Counted from the first letter of the stretch, positions 8,436-15,874 are shown. The stretch: 26,308 nt of DNA from an uncultured Campylobacter sp. (GCA_900539505.1 UQCL01000029.1:1-26308); one strand, 5' to 3'. The notes: a model not told the origin generated them from the sequence alone. Translations and numbers: made by a program.

Positions 8436-8669
8436 TCAACCCTCTACCAACGCAACGTTTGAAATATCCATAGGCATCTCTTTGCTCGTAAAGCCGCCTT
8501 GTGGATTTTGCTCGGTTGGTTTGATAGCCTTTTTAGCCATTTTACAACCCTCGACGATAACTTGAGCTTTTTTAGGAAACACTGCCTTAACAGTGCCTGT
8601 TTTACCCTTATCGTCACCTGCGATGATCTTTACTTGATCGCCTTTTTTAATCTTAAATTTTACTGCCAT
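8436..8669 (-). CDS. rplX: 50S ribosomal protein L24
   Basis: An assembly-initiator protein of the large subunit, 77 residues. The KOW motif is clear in the N-terminal half (KIKKGDQVKIIAGDDKGKTG followed by TVKAVFP). It is shorter than E. coli L24 (about 104), as in other Campylobacterota. Its start overlaps the end of rplN by one base. Confidence 0.97.
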   Translation of the reverse strand: MAVKFKIKKGDQVKIIAGDDKGKTGTVKAVFPKKAQVIVEGCKMAKKAIKPTEQNPQGGFTSKEMPMDISNVALVEG

Positions 8670-9037
8670 TATAAAACCTCCGGAGCCAGCGAAACGATCT
8701 TCATAAAACCGCCGTATCTGACCTCTCTACCGATAGGACCGAAAATACGAGTGCCGATCGGCTCTTTTTTTGAATCCAAAATAACGGCTGCGTTCTCATC
8801 GAATCTAATTAGCGAGCCGTTGCCTCTGTGCAACTCTTTAGTCGTACGAACGACTACGGCTTTTACTACTTGACCGCGCTTAATCTTGCCGTTAGGGAGC
8901 GCTTTTTTTACAGAGCAAACGATAATATCGCCGATTGTGGCGTATCTTCTTTTGCTGCCGCCCAAAACTTTAATACACATAAGTTCTTTTGCGCCGCTAT
9001 TATCAGCTACCGCAAGTCTGGTAAAACTCTGTATCAT
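8669..9037 (-). CDS. rplN: 50S ribosomal protein L14
   Basis: Binds 23S rRNA at the subunit interface; its family length of 122 residues is exact here. Diagnostic stretches are MIQSFTRLAVADNSGAKELM, CIKVLGGSKRRYATIGD, and the C-terminal RIFGPIGREVR. It overlaps its neighbours rpsQ and rplX by one base on each side, consistent with translational coupling. Confidence 0.98.
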   Translation of the reverse strand: MIQSFTRLAVADNSGAKELMCIKVLGGSKRRYATIGDIIVCSVKKALPNGKIKRGQVVKAVVVRTTKELHRGNGSLIRFDENAAVILDSKKEPIGTRIFGPIGREVRYGGFMKIVSLAPEVL

Positions 9038-9288
9038 TATTCAACTCCTGTTTTCAAAACCGCTTTTAAGCGAAACGATTTTCTAGCGCTTAGCGGTCTG
9101 CACTCGATCGCAGATATGGTATCGCCGATCTTTACGACGTTGTTCTCATCGTGGATCAGATATTTTTTAAATCTTTTTACGATCTTTCTATATCTAGGGT
9201 GCATAACCCTTCTTTCTACCAAAACGGTAGCTGTTTTATCGCCCGCCTTCTTTACGACTACGCCTTGAATTTCTCTTTTAAATGCCAT
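9037..9288 (-). CDS. rpsQ: 30S ribosomal protein S17
   Basis: A small-subunit OB-fold protein of 83 residues. The start MAFKREIQGVVVKKAGDKTA, TVLVERRVMHPRYRKIVKR, and GDTISAIECRPLSARKSFRL are typical. It sits 9 bp after rpmC and shares one base with rplN. Confidence 0.98.
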   Translation of the reverse strand: MAFKREIQGVVVKKAGDKTATVLVERRVMHPRYRKIVKRFKKYLIHDENNVVKIGDTISAIECRPLSARKSFRLKAVLKTGVE

Positions 9289-9297
9289 AACCTATCC

Positions 9298-9480
9298 TTA
9301 TTTCGCTTTAATAGCGGTGTTGATTCTAGCGATATCTTTTTTGATAGCGCGAATCTCGTTAGGATTGCTTAGCTGCATAGTTTTTAGCTTTTGTCTAGCC
9401 GTAAATAAAAGCAACTTACTTTGTTTCAACATAGAATTTAGCTCAGCCAAATCTTTATCTTTCAAATCAGTATATTTCAT
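9298..9480 (-). CDS. rpmC: 50S ribosomal protein L29
   Basis: A small two-helix protein (60 residues) at the peptide exit tunnel, where it helps dock trigger factor and SRP in well-studied ribosomes. MKYTDLKDKDLAELNSMLKQ and the helix LFTARQKLKTMQLSNPNEIR fit the family. Its start lies 14 bp inside the end of rplP, an overlap that suggests coupled translation. Confidence 0.97.
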   Translation of the reverse strand: MKYTDLKDKDLAELNSMLKQSKLLLFTARQKLKTMQLSNPNEIRAIKKDIARINTAIKAK

Positions 9481-9892
9481 TTTCGCTTTCCCTACTTACG
9501 ATTTTCGTTTTAAAAGGTAGTTTATGAATCGAAAGCATAAGCGCCTCTTTAGCAACCTCTTCGCTAACGCCGGTCATCTCGAAAATGATCCTGCCCGGTT
9601 TTATATTCATTACCCACTCCTCTACGCCGCTCTTACCCTTACCCATACGAGTTTGTAGAGGCTTTTTGGTAAGCGGTTTGTCTGGGAATACCTTAATCCA
9701 AATTTTAGCTTGACGATTCACGAAGCGCGTCATCGCGACACGAGCCGCTTCGATCTGGCGAGAATTTACCCTACCCGCCTCTACCGCTTTGATACCGAAA
9801 TCGCCGAACGTCAAGGAATTTCCTCTCGTCGCATAGCCGCGATTGCGACCTTTCATCATCTTGCGGTATTTTGTTCTTTTTGGCATCAACAT
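9467..9892 (-). CDS. rplP: 50S ribosomal protein L16
   Basis: Organises the A-site tRNA region of the large subunit. It has 141 residues with MLMPKRTKYRKMMKGRNRG, FPDKPLTKKPLQTRMGKGKS and VEEWVMNIKPGRIIFEM. I kept the first ATG (9892), which lies 8 nt after AGAGGT at the end of rpsC; the ATG two codons later is too far from it. It overlaps rpmC by 14 bp. Confidence 0.97.
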   Translation of the reverse strand: MLMPKRTKYRKMMKGRNRGYATRGNSLTFGDFGIKAVEAGRVNSRQIEAARVAMTRFVNRQAKIWIKVFPDKPLTKKPLQTRMGKGKSGVEEWVMNIKPGRIIFEMTGVSEEVAKEALMLSIHKLPFKTKIVSRESENEIY

Positions 9893-9894
9893 AA

Positions 9895-10590
9895 CTATTT
9901 ACCTCTTCTTGGTCTGCGTGTTTTTTTAGGCGCATCATCGGCCTTTTCAGCCTGGATGCCTTTTTGTAAAATTTCACCCTTAAAGATCCAAACCTTAATG
10001 CCGATATTACCGTAAGTCGTATGTGCTTCGGCAAAGCCGTAATCGATCCTGGCCCTTAGAGTATGAAGCGGAACGCGTCCCTCCAAATACCATTCGGTTC
10101 TAGCCATCTCCGCACCGCCTAAGCGACCTGCGACGCAAATTTTAATTCCTTTTGCACCTGCTTTTTGAGCGCCTTGGATGACCTTCTTCATAGCGCGGCG
10201 GAATGCAACGCGGCGCTCCAACTGCATGGCTACGCTTTCCGCAGCCAAAAGTGCGTTCGAGCCTACTTTGCGCTCCTCTTTGATATTGATCGCTATGTCT
10301 TTATTGACTAGCTTAACGACTTCGCTTCTTAAATTTTCAACCTCGCCGCCTTTTTTACCGATGATAATACCCGGTCTTGCGGCTACGATCGTTACGCGAA
10401 TTTTCTTAGCCGTTCTTTCGATCAAAATTTGGCTAATTCCCGCATAATAAAGCTTAGCTTTTAAAAATTTGCGGATCTTGTAATCCTCGCCGATACTCTC
10501 GGAAAGCGTCGCTTTAGAAGGAAACCATCTAGACTCCCAATTTCGATTAATTCCTAATCTTAAACCGATCGGATTTACTTTCTGTCCCAT
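9895..10590 (-). CDS. rpsC: 30S ribosomal protein S3
   Basis: Part of the mRNA entry tunnel. The 231 residues begin MGQKVNPIGLRLGINRNWES and include a type II KH domain with the GIIIGKKGGEVE loop. The C-terminal half has GAKGIKICVAGRLGGAEMAR and EGRVPLHTLRARIDYGFAEA. A basic tail (KKTRRPRRGK) ends the protein. It directly abuts the rplV stop with no gap. Confidence 0.98.
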   Translation of the reverse strand: MGQKVNPIGLRLGINRNWESRWFPSKATLSESIGEDYKIRKFLKAKLYYAGISQILIERTAKKIRVTIVAARPGIIIGKKGGEVENLRSEVVKLVNKDIAINIKEERKVGSNALLAAESVAMQLERRVAFRRAMKKVIQGAQKAGAKGIKICVAGRLGGAEMARTEWYLEGRVPLHTLRARIDYGFAEAHTTYGNIGIKVWIFKGEILQKGIQAEKADDAPKKTRRPRRGK

Positions 10591-10923
10591 TTACGCTTCC
10601 TTCTTACTTGGTTTTGCTACTTCGACGATAATGTGCGAAGTAGGCTTGCGGATACGGCTAGCCGTACCTCTGGCGCGCGGACGAAATCTCTTAAGCACCG
10701 GACCTGCATCCACTCGGCAGCTGGTAACTACGACCTCTTCAGGCTCAAAGCCGCCGTTTGCGACCGCGCTCGAAATCGCCGTAGCGATATATTTCGCACC
10801 GCGATTAGGCGTAAATTCCAAAGTAGCAAGGGCAAATTCCGCATTCATGCCTTGAATTTGTTTTGCGATAAGTCTTGCTTTTGTCGGCGAAAGGCGAACA
10901 AATTTAATAGTTGATTTACTCAT
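10591..10923 (-). CDS. rplV: 50S ribosomal protein L22
   Basis: Lines the exit tunnel of the large subunit with its extended loop. It is 110 residues long, with VRLSPTKARLIAKQIQGM, FTPNRGAKYIATAISSAVAN, and the loop region RFRPRARGTASRIRKPTSHI. It lies 9 bp after rpsS and 0 bp before rpsC. Confidence 0.98.
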   Translation of the reverse strand: MSKSTIKFVRLSPTKARLIAKQIQGMNAEFALATLEFTPNRGAKYIATAISSAVANGGFEPEEVVVTSCRVDAGPVLKRFRPRARGTASRIRKPTSHIIVEVAKPSKKEA

Positions 10924-10932
10924 ATTCTATCC

Positions 10933-11214
10933 TTACTTGCCGATCTTTTTCTGCACGGAGCCTTTGTGGCCCTTGAAAGTGCGCGTAGGAGCGAACTCGC
11001 CTAATTTATAACCGATATGATGCTCGGTGACGTAAACCGGGATAAAATTCTTTCCGTTATGAACGTTAAACGTAAGTCCGATCATCTCGGGCACGATCGT
11101 GCTTCGTCTCGACCAAGTCTTGATCGGTTTGTTATCGCCGGCTTTCTTTGCCGCAACGACTTTTTTCATTACGTGATCATCTACGAAAGGACCTTTTTTT
11201 AGCGATCTAGCCAT
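10933..11214 (-). CDS. rpsS: 30S ribosomal protein S19
   Basis: Forms a complex with S13 in the head of the small subunit. The 93 residues begin MARSLKKGPFVDDHVMKKV and contain WSRRSTIVPEMIGLTFNVHN and GKNFIPVYVTEHHIGYKLGE, all family-typical. It sits 2 bp after rplB. Confidence 0.98.
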   Translation of the reverse strand: MARSLKKGPFVDDHVMKKVVAAKKAGDNKPIKTWSRRSTIVPEMIGLTFNVHNGKNFIPVYVTEHHIGYKLGEFAPTRTFKGHKGSVQKKIGK

Positions 11215-11216
11215 TT

Positions 11217-12047
11217 TTATTTTCCTTTCCTTCTTGAAATTATAAGCTTATCGCTCGCTTTTTTATGGCGAGTTTTATAGCCCTTCGTCGGTTTGCCCCA
11301 CGGAGTTACCGGATGGCGGCCGGAGTTTTTCTTACCCTCGCCACCGCCGTGTGGGTGATCGACCGGGTTCATTGCAGAACCTCTGGTTTGAGGACGGATA
11401 CCTCTGTGGCGATTGCGTCCGGCTTTGCCGATGACGACGTTTGCCCACTCTTCGTTACCTACTACGCCGATACTAGCCATGCACTCTGCGAGCACTCTTC
11501 TCATCTCGCCGCTAGGCAGACGTAAAATGACATATTTTTCCTCTTTACCCATAAGCTGAGCATAGCCTCCGGCGCTACGCGCCATTTGAGCACCTTTGCC
11601 CGGTTTCAACTCGATATTATGTAGGATGGTTCCCACAGGGATATTTTTCATCTTCATCGCGTTACCAGGTTTAATATCTAATCCGCCCTCGGCAGCGGCT
11701 ACTACGTCGCCCACTTTAAGATCGTTAGGCCTGATGATGTAGCGCTTCTCGCCGTCTGCGTATGAGATCAGCGCGATACGGCAGTTGCGATTCGGATCGT
11801 ATTCGATCGCCTCGACCTTGCCAGCAACGCCGAATTTATTTCGCTTAAAATCGATGATTCTATAAAGTTTAGCGGCTCCTGCTTGTTTATGGCGGCTGGT
11901 AATGCGACCGTTATTGTTCCTTCCGGCTGCGGCAGGAATTTTAACAAGCAAGCCTCTAACGCTAGCTTTTGCAGTGATATCCTCGCTGCTAAGCCCGGTC
12001 ATAAATCTTCTACTTGGAGTATACGGTTTATAAGTTTTGATCGCCAT
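11217..12047 (-). CDS. rplB: 50S ribosomal protein L2
   Basis: A core 23S rRNA-binding protein needed for subunit association and peptidyl transfer. The 276 residues match the usual length. The conserved C-terminal segment has NPVDHPHGGGEGKKNSGRHP and TPWGKPTKGYKTRHKK, and the N-terminal half has GRNNNGRITSRHKQAGAAKL. It lies one base after rplW. Confidence 0.99.
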   Translation of the reverse strand: MAIKTYKPYTPSRRFMTGLSSEDITAKASVRGLLVKIPAAAGRNNNGRITSRHKQAGAAKLYRIIDFKRNKFGVAGKVEAIEYDPNRNCRIALISYADGEKRYIIRPNDLKVGDVVAAAEGGLDIKPGNAMKMKNIPVGTILHNIELKPGKGAQMARSAGGYAQLMGKEEKYVILRLPSGEMRRVLAECMASIGVVGNEEWANVVIGKAGRNRHRGIRPQTRGSAMNPVDHPHGGGEGKKNSGRHPVTPWGKPTKGYKTRHKKASDKLIISRRKGK

Positions 12048-12048
12048 T

Positions 12049-12330
12049 TTACGCCTCCACGCTTTCTAGGCTTGCGCCCTCAGGTAGCTTGACGTAGAAT
12101 TTTTTCACATCGTTTCTAGCGCCCATTTTACCTCTAAATCTTTTTACCTTGCCATCTTGTCTTAAAGAATTTATCTTTAGCGGAGTGATCCCGAAATAGT
12201 TCTTTAAAACGCTCTTTAGTCCGTTTTTAGTAACCGACGGGCTAGTTTGGATAACGACCACGCCGTTTTCTTGAAGACCGAGAGACTTTTCCGTATAAAG
12301 GATCGTTTTGATATCTGTTATATCTGCCAT
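12049..12330 (-). CDS. rplW: 50S ribosomal protein L23
   Basis: Surrounds the exit tunnel and anchors trigger factor and SRP. It has 93 residues, with the N-terminal TEKSLGLQENGVVVIQT, the central LKNYFGITPLKINSL and the rRNA-contacting loop KVKRFRGKMGARNDVKKFYV. It is one base from rplD and one base from rplB. Confidence 0.97.
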   Translation of the reverse strand: MADITDIKTILYTEKSLGLQENGVVVIQTSPSVTKNGLKSVLKNYFGITPLKINSLRQDGKVKRFRGKMGARNDVKKFYVKLPEGASLESVEA

Positions 12331-12331
12331 T

Positions 12332-12946
12332 TTAGTCCTCTTTCACTATTGATTCAAATGCCGCTTTTTCGAATACGACCGAGCCGTAAACTGCGATTAG
12401 GTAAGCATTGACCTCGCTTACATCGATGACATAGCAATTTTTTAGATTTCTATAGGCCAAAAGAGTTTGCGCGTCTAGCTCGTTTTTAACGATTAGCGCA
12501 TCTCTAACGCCCAGTTTCTTAATAAAATTTGCCGCATCTTTGGTTTTACCGCTTTTTAGCTCCAAATCGTCGAAGATAAAAATTTTACCCTCGTTTGCTT
12601 TCTCATTGATAGCAAATTCCAACGCAAGGCGTTTTTGCTTTTTATTGACCTTCTGCTCGTAATTTCGCTCGTTAGTCGGACCGAATGCGACCGCGCCGCC
12701 TACCCAGACATTGGTTCTCGTTGAGCCCGCGCGTGCGCCGCCGCGACCCTTTTGTCGCCATGGTTTTTTGCCGCCGCCGCTAACCTCGGCGCGAGTTTTA
12801 GCGTTAGCCGTATTTGCACGAAGCGAAGCAAGGTAAGATTTGACGTACAAATATAGATTGTGCGAATTGACTTCCGAAAATTTCGCAGGGATTTCAATTT
12901 CGCTTGCTTTTTCTAGTTTTTCGTTAAGCACGCTTACTTTACTCAT
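12332..12946 (-). CDS. rplD: 50S ribosomal protein L4
   Basis: Reaches into the exit tunnel with a long basic loop and, in E. coli, represses its own S10 operon by acting on the mRNA leader. The 204 residues include the loop VSGGGKKPWRQKGRGGARAG with STRTNVWVGG, and AFGPTNERNYEQKVNKKQKR. Its ATG overlaps the rplC stop by 4 bp (ATGA). Whether it controls this operon is unknown, but the rpsJ leader here is hairpin-rich (see that entry). Confidence 0.98.
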   Translation of the reverse strand: MSKVSVLNEKLEKASEIEIPAKFSEVNSHNLYLYVKSYLASLRANTANAKTRAEVSGGGKKPWRQKGRGGARAGSTRTNVWVGGAVAFGPTNERNYEQKVNKKQKRLALEFAINEKANEGKIFIFDDLELKSGKTKDAANFIKKLGVRDALIVKNELDAQTLLAYRNLKNCYVIDVSEVNAYLIAVYGSVVFEKAAFESIVKED

Positions 12947-13521
12947 TTTACTATCCTTATTCTGCCCATTGCACCGTTAAATCCAGGAACCGAGCCCTTA
13001 AGCACCAAAATTTTATTCTCGGCATCAAAGCTTATGACTTCGTTTTTAGCGGTAATCGTTTCGTTTCCAGTGTGTCCTGCCATCCTCATACCAGGCTGAA
13101 CGCGACCGGGCCACTCGCAGTTGCCAATAGAACCAGGCCTTCGGTGGAAGCGGCTACCGTGCGCTGCAGGACCGCCCGCAAAGCCATGGCGCTTAATGAC
13201 GCCTTGATAGCCCTTGCCTTTTGATCTGAAGCTTACTTTGACGATCTTGGCTTCGCTCAAAACATCTAAATTTTGATCGCCAAGCTCGGCATTTTCTAAG
13301 CTTAGAGTCGCAAATTTATTAAATTCCTTGCTTAGACTATATTTTTTTTGAATTCCGGCGATAGCTTTGTTATGCGCTTTGCCGTCTGCGTAGGCTACGA
13401 TAGCTTTTTTCTCATCGCAAACTTCGCAAATTTTGGTATTGATAAGTCGCAAAAGCGTCACGGGCGTGCTGCTCGTGTCGATCGTCCTACTCATACCTAT
13501 TTTTTCTACGATATATTCCAT
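12943..13521 (-). CDS. rplC: 50S ribosomal protein L3
   Basis: One of the first proteins in large-subunit assembly, close to the peptidyl transferase centre. It has 192 residues, starting MEYIVEKIGMSRTID. The central signature FRSKGKGYQGVIKRHGFAGG and AAHGSRFHRRPGSIGNCEWP is followed by GRVQPGMRMAGHTGNETITA. It lies 11 bp after rpsJ. Confidence 0.98.
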   Translation of the reverse strand: MEYIVEKIGMSRTIDTSSTPVTLLRLINTKICEVCDEKKAIVAYADGKAHNKAIAGIQKKYSLSKEFNKFATLSLENAELGDQNLDVLSEAKIVKVSFRSKGKGYQGVIKRHGFAGGPAAHGSRFHRRPGSIGNCEWPGRVQPGMRMAGHTGNETITAKNEVISFDAENKILVLKGSVPGFNGAMGRIRIVK

Positions 13522-13532
13522 TGTTTTACCCC

Positions 13533-13844
13533 TTATTTGCCCATCGCGTGAACTTCGACGTTGACTTCCGGAGCCAAATCAAGCTTAGTTAGCGAATCAA
13601 CCGTATCCGGAGTCGCCGCTACGATATCTAGCATACGAGCGTGAATTTTCATCTCAAACTGCTCTCTGGAGTCTTTATTTACGTGCGGAGATCTTAAAAC
13701 GGTGTAGCGTTTAATCTTCGTAGGCATCGGCACGGGACCTCTGACGTCCGCACCTGTTCTTTTTACGGCTTCAACGATAGCCGAAACTGTGCGATCTAAA
13801 ACTCGATGGTCATAAGCCTTGAGTTTTAACCTAATTTTTTGCAT
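13533..13844 (-). CDS. rpsJ: 30S ribosomal protein S10 (NusE)
   Basis: A small-subunit head protein that also serves as NusE in transcription antitermination. It has 103 residues from the ATG at 13844, which follows AAGGA at good spacing; a GTG one codon earlier is also in frame. The sequence has QKIRLKLKAYDHRVLDRTV, VKRTGADVRGPVPMPTKIKR, and SPHVNKDSREQFEMKIHARM. It is the first gene of the S10-spc transcript, with a strong promoter about 60 bp upstream. Confidence 0.98.
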   Translation of the reverse strand: MQKIRLKLKAYDHRVLDRTVSAIVEAVKRTGADVRGPVPMPTKIKRYTVLRSPHVNKDSREQFEMKIHARMLDIVAATPDTVDSLTKLDLAPEVNVEVHAMGK

Positions 13845-13867
13845 CACTTTTCCTTAATAAAGAACTT

Positions 13868-13901
13868 GTCGCAACGCGCGACCTTTTGTTTCAAACAAAA
13901 G
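13868..13901 (-). promoter_or_regulatory. rpsJ leader with tandem hairpins
   Basis: Immediately after the predicted transcription start, the minus strand reads CTTTTGTTTGAAACAAAAG (13883-13901), a perfect 9-bp inverted repeat around one base. It is followed directly by GTCGC-N5-GCGAC (13868-13882), another perfect stem. Two adjacent structures in a roughly 55-nt leader resemble the structured S10 leaders used for feedback by L4 in E. coli, though no sequence match is claimed. The first dyad, centred near +1, could instead be a protein-binding operator. Confidence 0.55.
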
Positions 13902-13907
13902 ACGCAC

Positions 13908-13936
13908 ATTATATAAAAGCGCTCCCTTTTTGTCAA
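13908..13936 (-). promoter_or_regulatory. Sigma70 promoter of the S10-spc operon
   Basis: On the minus strand TTGACA (13931-13936) is separated by exactly 17 bp from TATAAT (13908-13913), a perfect consensus promoter. Such a match is rare in Campylobacter, where the -35 box is usually poor, and it fits the very high expression needed for ribosomal genes. Transcription should start near 13900, giving a leader of roughly 55 nt. Confidence 0.93.
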
Positions 13937-13962
13937 GAAAATAGCCAAATTTTATTAAAATA

Positions 13963-13981
13963 TTTCCTTTTTATAAGGAAA
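13963..13981. repeat. Dyad copy 1 (TTTCCTT-N5-AAGGAAA)
   Basis: A 7-bp perfect inverted repeat around 5 bp, sequence TTTCCTTTTTATAAGGAAA. It lies 26 bp upstream of the rpsJ -35 box, in the position of an UP element or activator site. It matches copy 2 at 14089 in 18 of 19 bases. Confidence 0.75.
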
Positions 13982-14088
13982 AATATATAGAATTCCGAAA
14001 ATTTTTAAAGTGCCGAAAAATTTCAATACAAAAATTTTAGATAAATTTAGACGGATATAAAAAATCTCATTAGGATTTCTAGGATTTA

Positions 14089-14107
14089 TTTCCTTTTAAT
14101 AAGGAAA
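14089..14107. repeat. Dyad copy 2 (TTTCCTT-N5-AAGGAAA)
   Basis: Sequence TTTCCTTTTAATAAGGAAA, the partner of the dyad at 13963 at a distance of 126 bp (twelve helical turns). It ends 17 bp before the ATG of the ATPase gene, downstream of a TATAAA-like box at about 14056, a position where a bound protein would repress that gene. The AAGGAAA half is too far from the ATG to be a good ribosome binding site. Confidence 0.75.
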
Positions 14108-14124
14108 ATTTTAAAATACCTAAT

Positions 14125-15456
14125 ATGAATGATCTAAAATTTTTTTACGAAAACCCGCCGGAATTTATGGGCTTTATTCCGCGCAAAAGAGGTATCAGCT
14201 CTGCCAAAACTATAATATACGGAGTGCTAAATTCCGGCAAAAGCGCCGTGCTGAAAAATGAAATTTCAGAACTTAAAAAAGATGAAATTTTGTATCTAAA
14301 TTTAGCCGATCTACGCCTTGAAGAGGCGGTAGCGAATGATGCAATTTTTGCAGCTAGAAATAGCGCAGGCAATACAAAGGCTAGCGAAGTAAACGAGCAT
14401 GAAATAAGCAGAGAAGCTACGTTAGACGCGGAAATTTCGGATACGGGCGAATTTTACCGCGCCGCCGTAAAAAATACAGATACAAAAAACGTAAGCGCAG
14501 GCAGCTCAAACAACGCAAGAAATATGGAGTCCGATGGCGCAAAAAACAGGAGTGAGAATTTCTTCCGTGAGATCAAAGAATTTTTAGCGGCAAACGAGCA
14601 AATTTCATCGCTTTTTTTAGATAATTTTAGTAGCGCCGATTTTGAAATTTCATCGCTTCAAAGCTTTGCTGGGGGGCTAAATTTAAAGCGTTTTATCATC
14701 TCTACGCGCGATAAAGAGTTGATCCTGCCGGGTTTTGAGCGGCTTGAGCTTTTGCCGCTTTCGTTTGAAGAATTTATCGCCTTCGATAAGCGCCACAACG
14801 AGATAAACTCGATGATTTCGGCGTTTTTAGCCCAAGGCGGCGGCGCAAAAAATCCCTTCATAACGCCTGCCGAAATTTTAGAATTCGAGCAGAGGCTGCT
14901 TGCGGCGAACTTTAGCCGCACGGAAATTTTAATCCTAAAAGAGTGCCTAAGCTCCGTCCACGCCGCATTTAGCGCAAATAAAATTTACACCGCGCTAAAG
15001 CCGCGCATCAAGATCTCCAAAGACGCCGTCTACGGCACCATCGCCAAGCTTGAGCGGGAAAATTTCATCAGATTTTTAAGCAAGGCGGGCGAGCCTGCGC
15101 GCGCAAAAAAGCTATATTTTTCGCATTTTAATATGCGCGAAATTTTAACGAGCAAAAAGGACTTCTCCAAAAAATTTACTAACGTCCTTTTCTGCGAGCT
15201 TTTGGGGCTAAATACGCCGATTTTTTACACAAAAGAGCTGGAATTTTACCTGCCTGCTCTAAAGATGGGGGTTCTCGTCATTCCTTTCAGCGACACAGAT
15301 ATCATCTTTTTAAAATTCCGCAAAATCTTAAGCGCGCTTAAGAGGCTCGGCATCATGAGTCTAAAAGTCGTTTCTATGGCAAACTCCGGTAGGCTCGAAA
15401 TCGAGGGTATCCGCTGCGACGTCGTGCCGTTTCATGAGTTCGTGCTTAGCTTCTAA
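14125..15456 (+). CDS. P-loop ATPase, AAA_14/DUF4143-like, with inserted low-complexity region
   Basis: A cytosolic ATPase of unknown role, 443 residues. Walker A is GVLNSGKS at 33-40 and the likely Walker B is SSLFLDNF with Asp166. A sensor-like RFIISTRDK (189-197) and ELLPLSFEEFIAF (208-220) match the pattern of archaeal-type ATPases that carry a C-terminal DUF4143 domain. Residues 265-345 look like a winged helix (AVYGTIAKLERENFIRF). The last 90 residues occupy the place of the nuclease-like DUF4143 end but lack a clear EVDF...K pair, so nuclease activity is doubtful. Residues 75-145 are a Ser/Asn/Ala-rich stretch inserted between the Walker motifs. It is divergent from rpsJ; dyads sit upstream. 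I do not know its function. Confidence 0.7.
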   Translation: MNDLKFFYENPPEFMGFIPRKRGISSAKTIIYGVLNSGKSAVLKNEISELKKDEILYLNLADLRLEEAVANDAIFAARNSAGNTKASEVNEHEISREATLDAEISDTGEFYRAAVKNTDTKNVSAGSSNNARNMESDGAKNRSENFFREIKEFLAANEQISSLFLDNFSSADFEISSLQSFAGGLNLKRFIISTRDKELILPGFERLELLPLSFEEFIAFDKRHNEINSMISAFLAQGGGAKNPFITPAEILEFEQRLLAANFSRTEILILKECLSSVHAAFSANKIYTALKPRIKISKDAVYGTIAKLERENFIRFLSKAGEPARAKKLYFSHFNMREILTSKKDFSKKFTNVLFCELLGLNTPIFYTKELEFYLPALKMGVLVIPFSDTDIIFLKFRKILSALKRLGIMSLKVVSMANSGRLEIEGIRCDVVPFHEFVLSF

Positions 15457-15459
15457 TTA

Positions 15460-15519
15460 TTGACATCCCATATCATAAAAATATAAATTTTATGATATAA
15501 TTTTGGCAAACCCATATCA
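15460..15519 (+). promoter_or_regulatory. Promoter/operator with 10-bp palindrome and direct repeats
   Basis: TTGACA (15460-15465) is 16 bp from TATAAA, and a TATAAT lies at 15496-15501. Overlying both is a perfect inverted repeat, TATCATAAAA (15471-15480) and TTTTATGATA (15488-15497), with 7 bp between. The word CCCATATCA occurs twice, at 15467-15475 and 15511-15519, flanking the dyad. The start codon of the next gene is 20 bp further on. A dimeric repressor, perhaps that gene's own product, is the simplest reading. Confidence 0.7.
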
Positions 15520-15538
15520 ATTACGCAAGGGAAAGCCG

Positions 15539-15874
15539 ATGATCAAATTAAAAGACAAACTCATTTATGAAACGCTAAAACTGGTCGAATCGCAAGGCAA
15601 AGAGGGACTTTTATGTCGCAATAAGCAAAGCGATGCGGAGTTTATGAGGCCCGTGAACGAATTCGCAGCTGCGAGTGGGCGCAACTACACCTCGGTCAAA
15701 TCGACTCTTGATATAATTCATAAAAACTGGGGCTACCTGCAGCGCGAAAGCATTAAGGATACGGGGCTTGATGCGGGCAAGGCGTCGAAGATTTTCATCT
15801 ACCGCCTATGCGAGTCAGGGCGAAGCTTTATCGAAAAATACGAAAAAGCGCTCGTCCAAAACGCCGACAAATAG
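15539..15874 (+). CDS. Small protein with putative helix-turn-helix
   Basis: A 111-residue soluble, basic protein that I do not recognise. The ATG at 15539 has AAGGGA 7 nt upstream; the frame also extends to a TTG at 15503, but this lies inside the palindromic promoter and is rejected. Residues 37-65 (MRPVNEFAAASGRNYTSVKS, then TLDIIHKNWGYL) have the spacing of a helix-turn-helix, followed by a lysine-rich C-terminal helix. No signal peptide or membrane segment. The strong dyad operator in its promoter suggests an autoregulated DNA-binding protein. This is inference; no family match is claimed. Confidence 0.7.
   Translation: MIKLKDKLIYETLKLVESQGKEGLLCRNKQSDAEFMRPVNEFAAASGRNYTSVKSTLDIIHKNWGYLQRESIKDTGLDAGKASKIFIYRLCESGRSFIEKYEKALVQNADK

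Noticed and set aside
9771..10034. Long open frames opposite or overlapping the ribosomal genes
   Set aside because: They are shadows of highly conserved ribosomal proteins in other frames and have no protein-like features.
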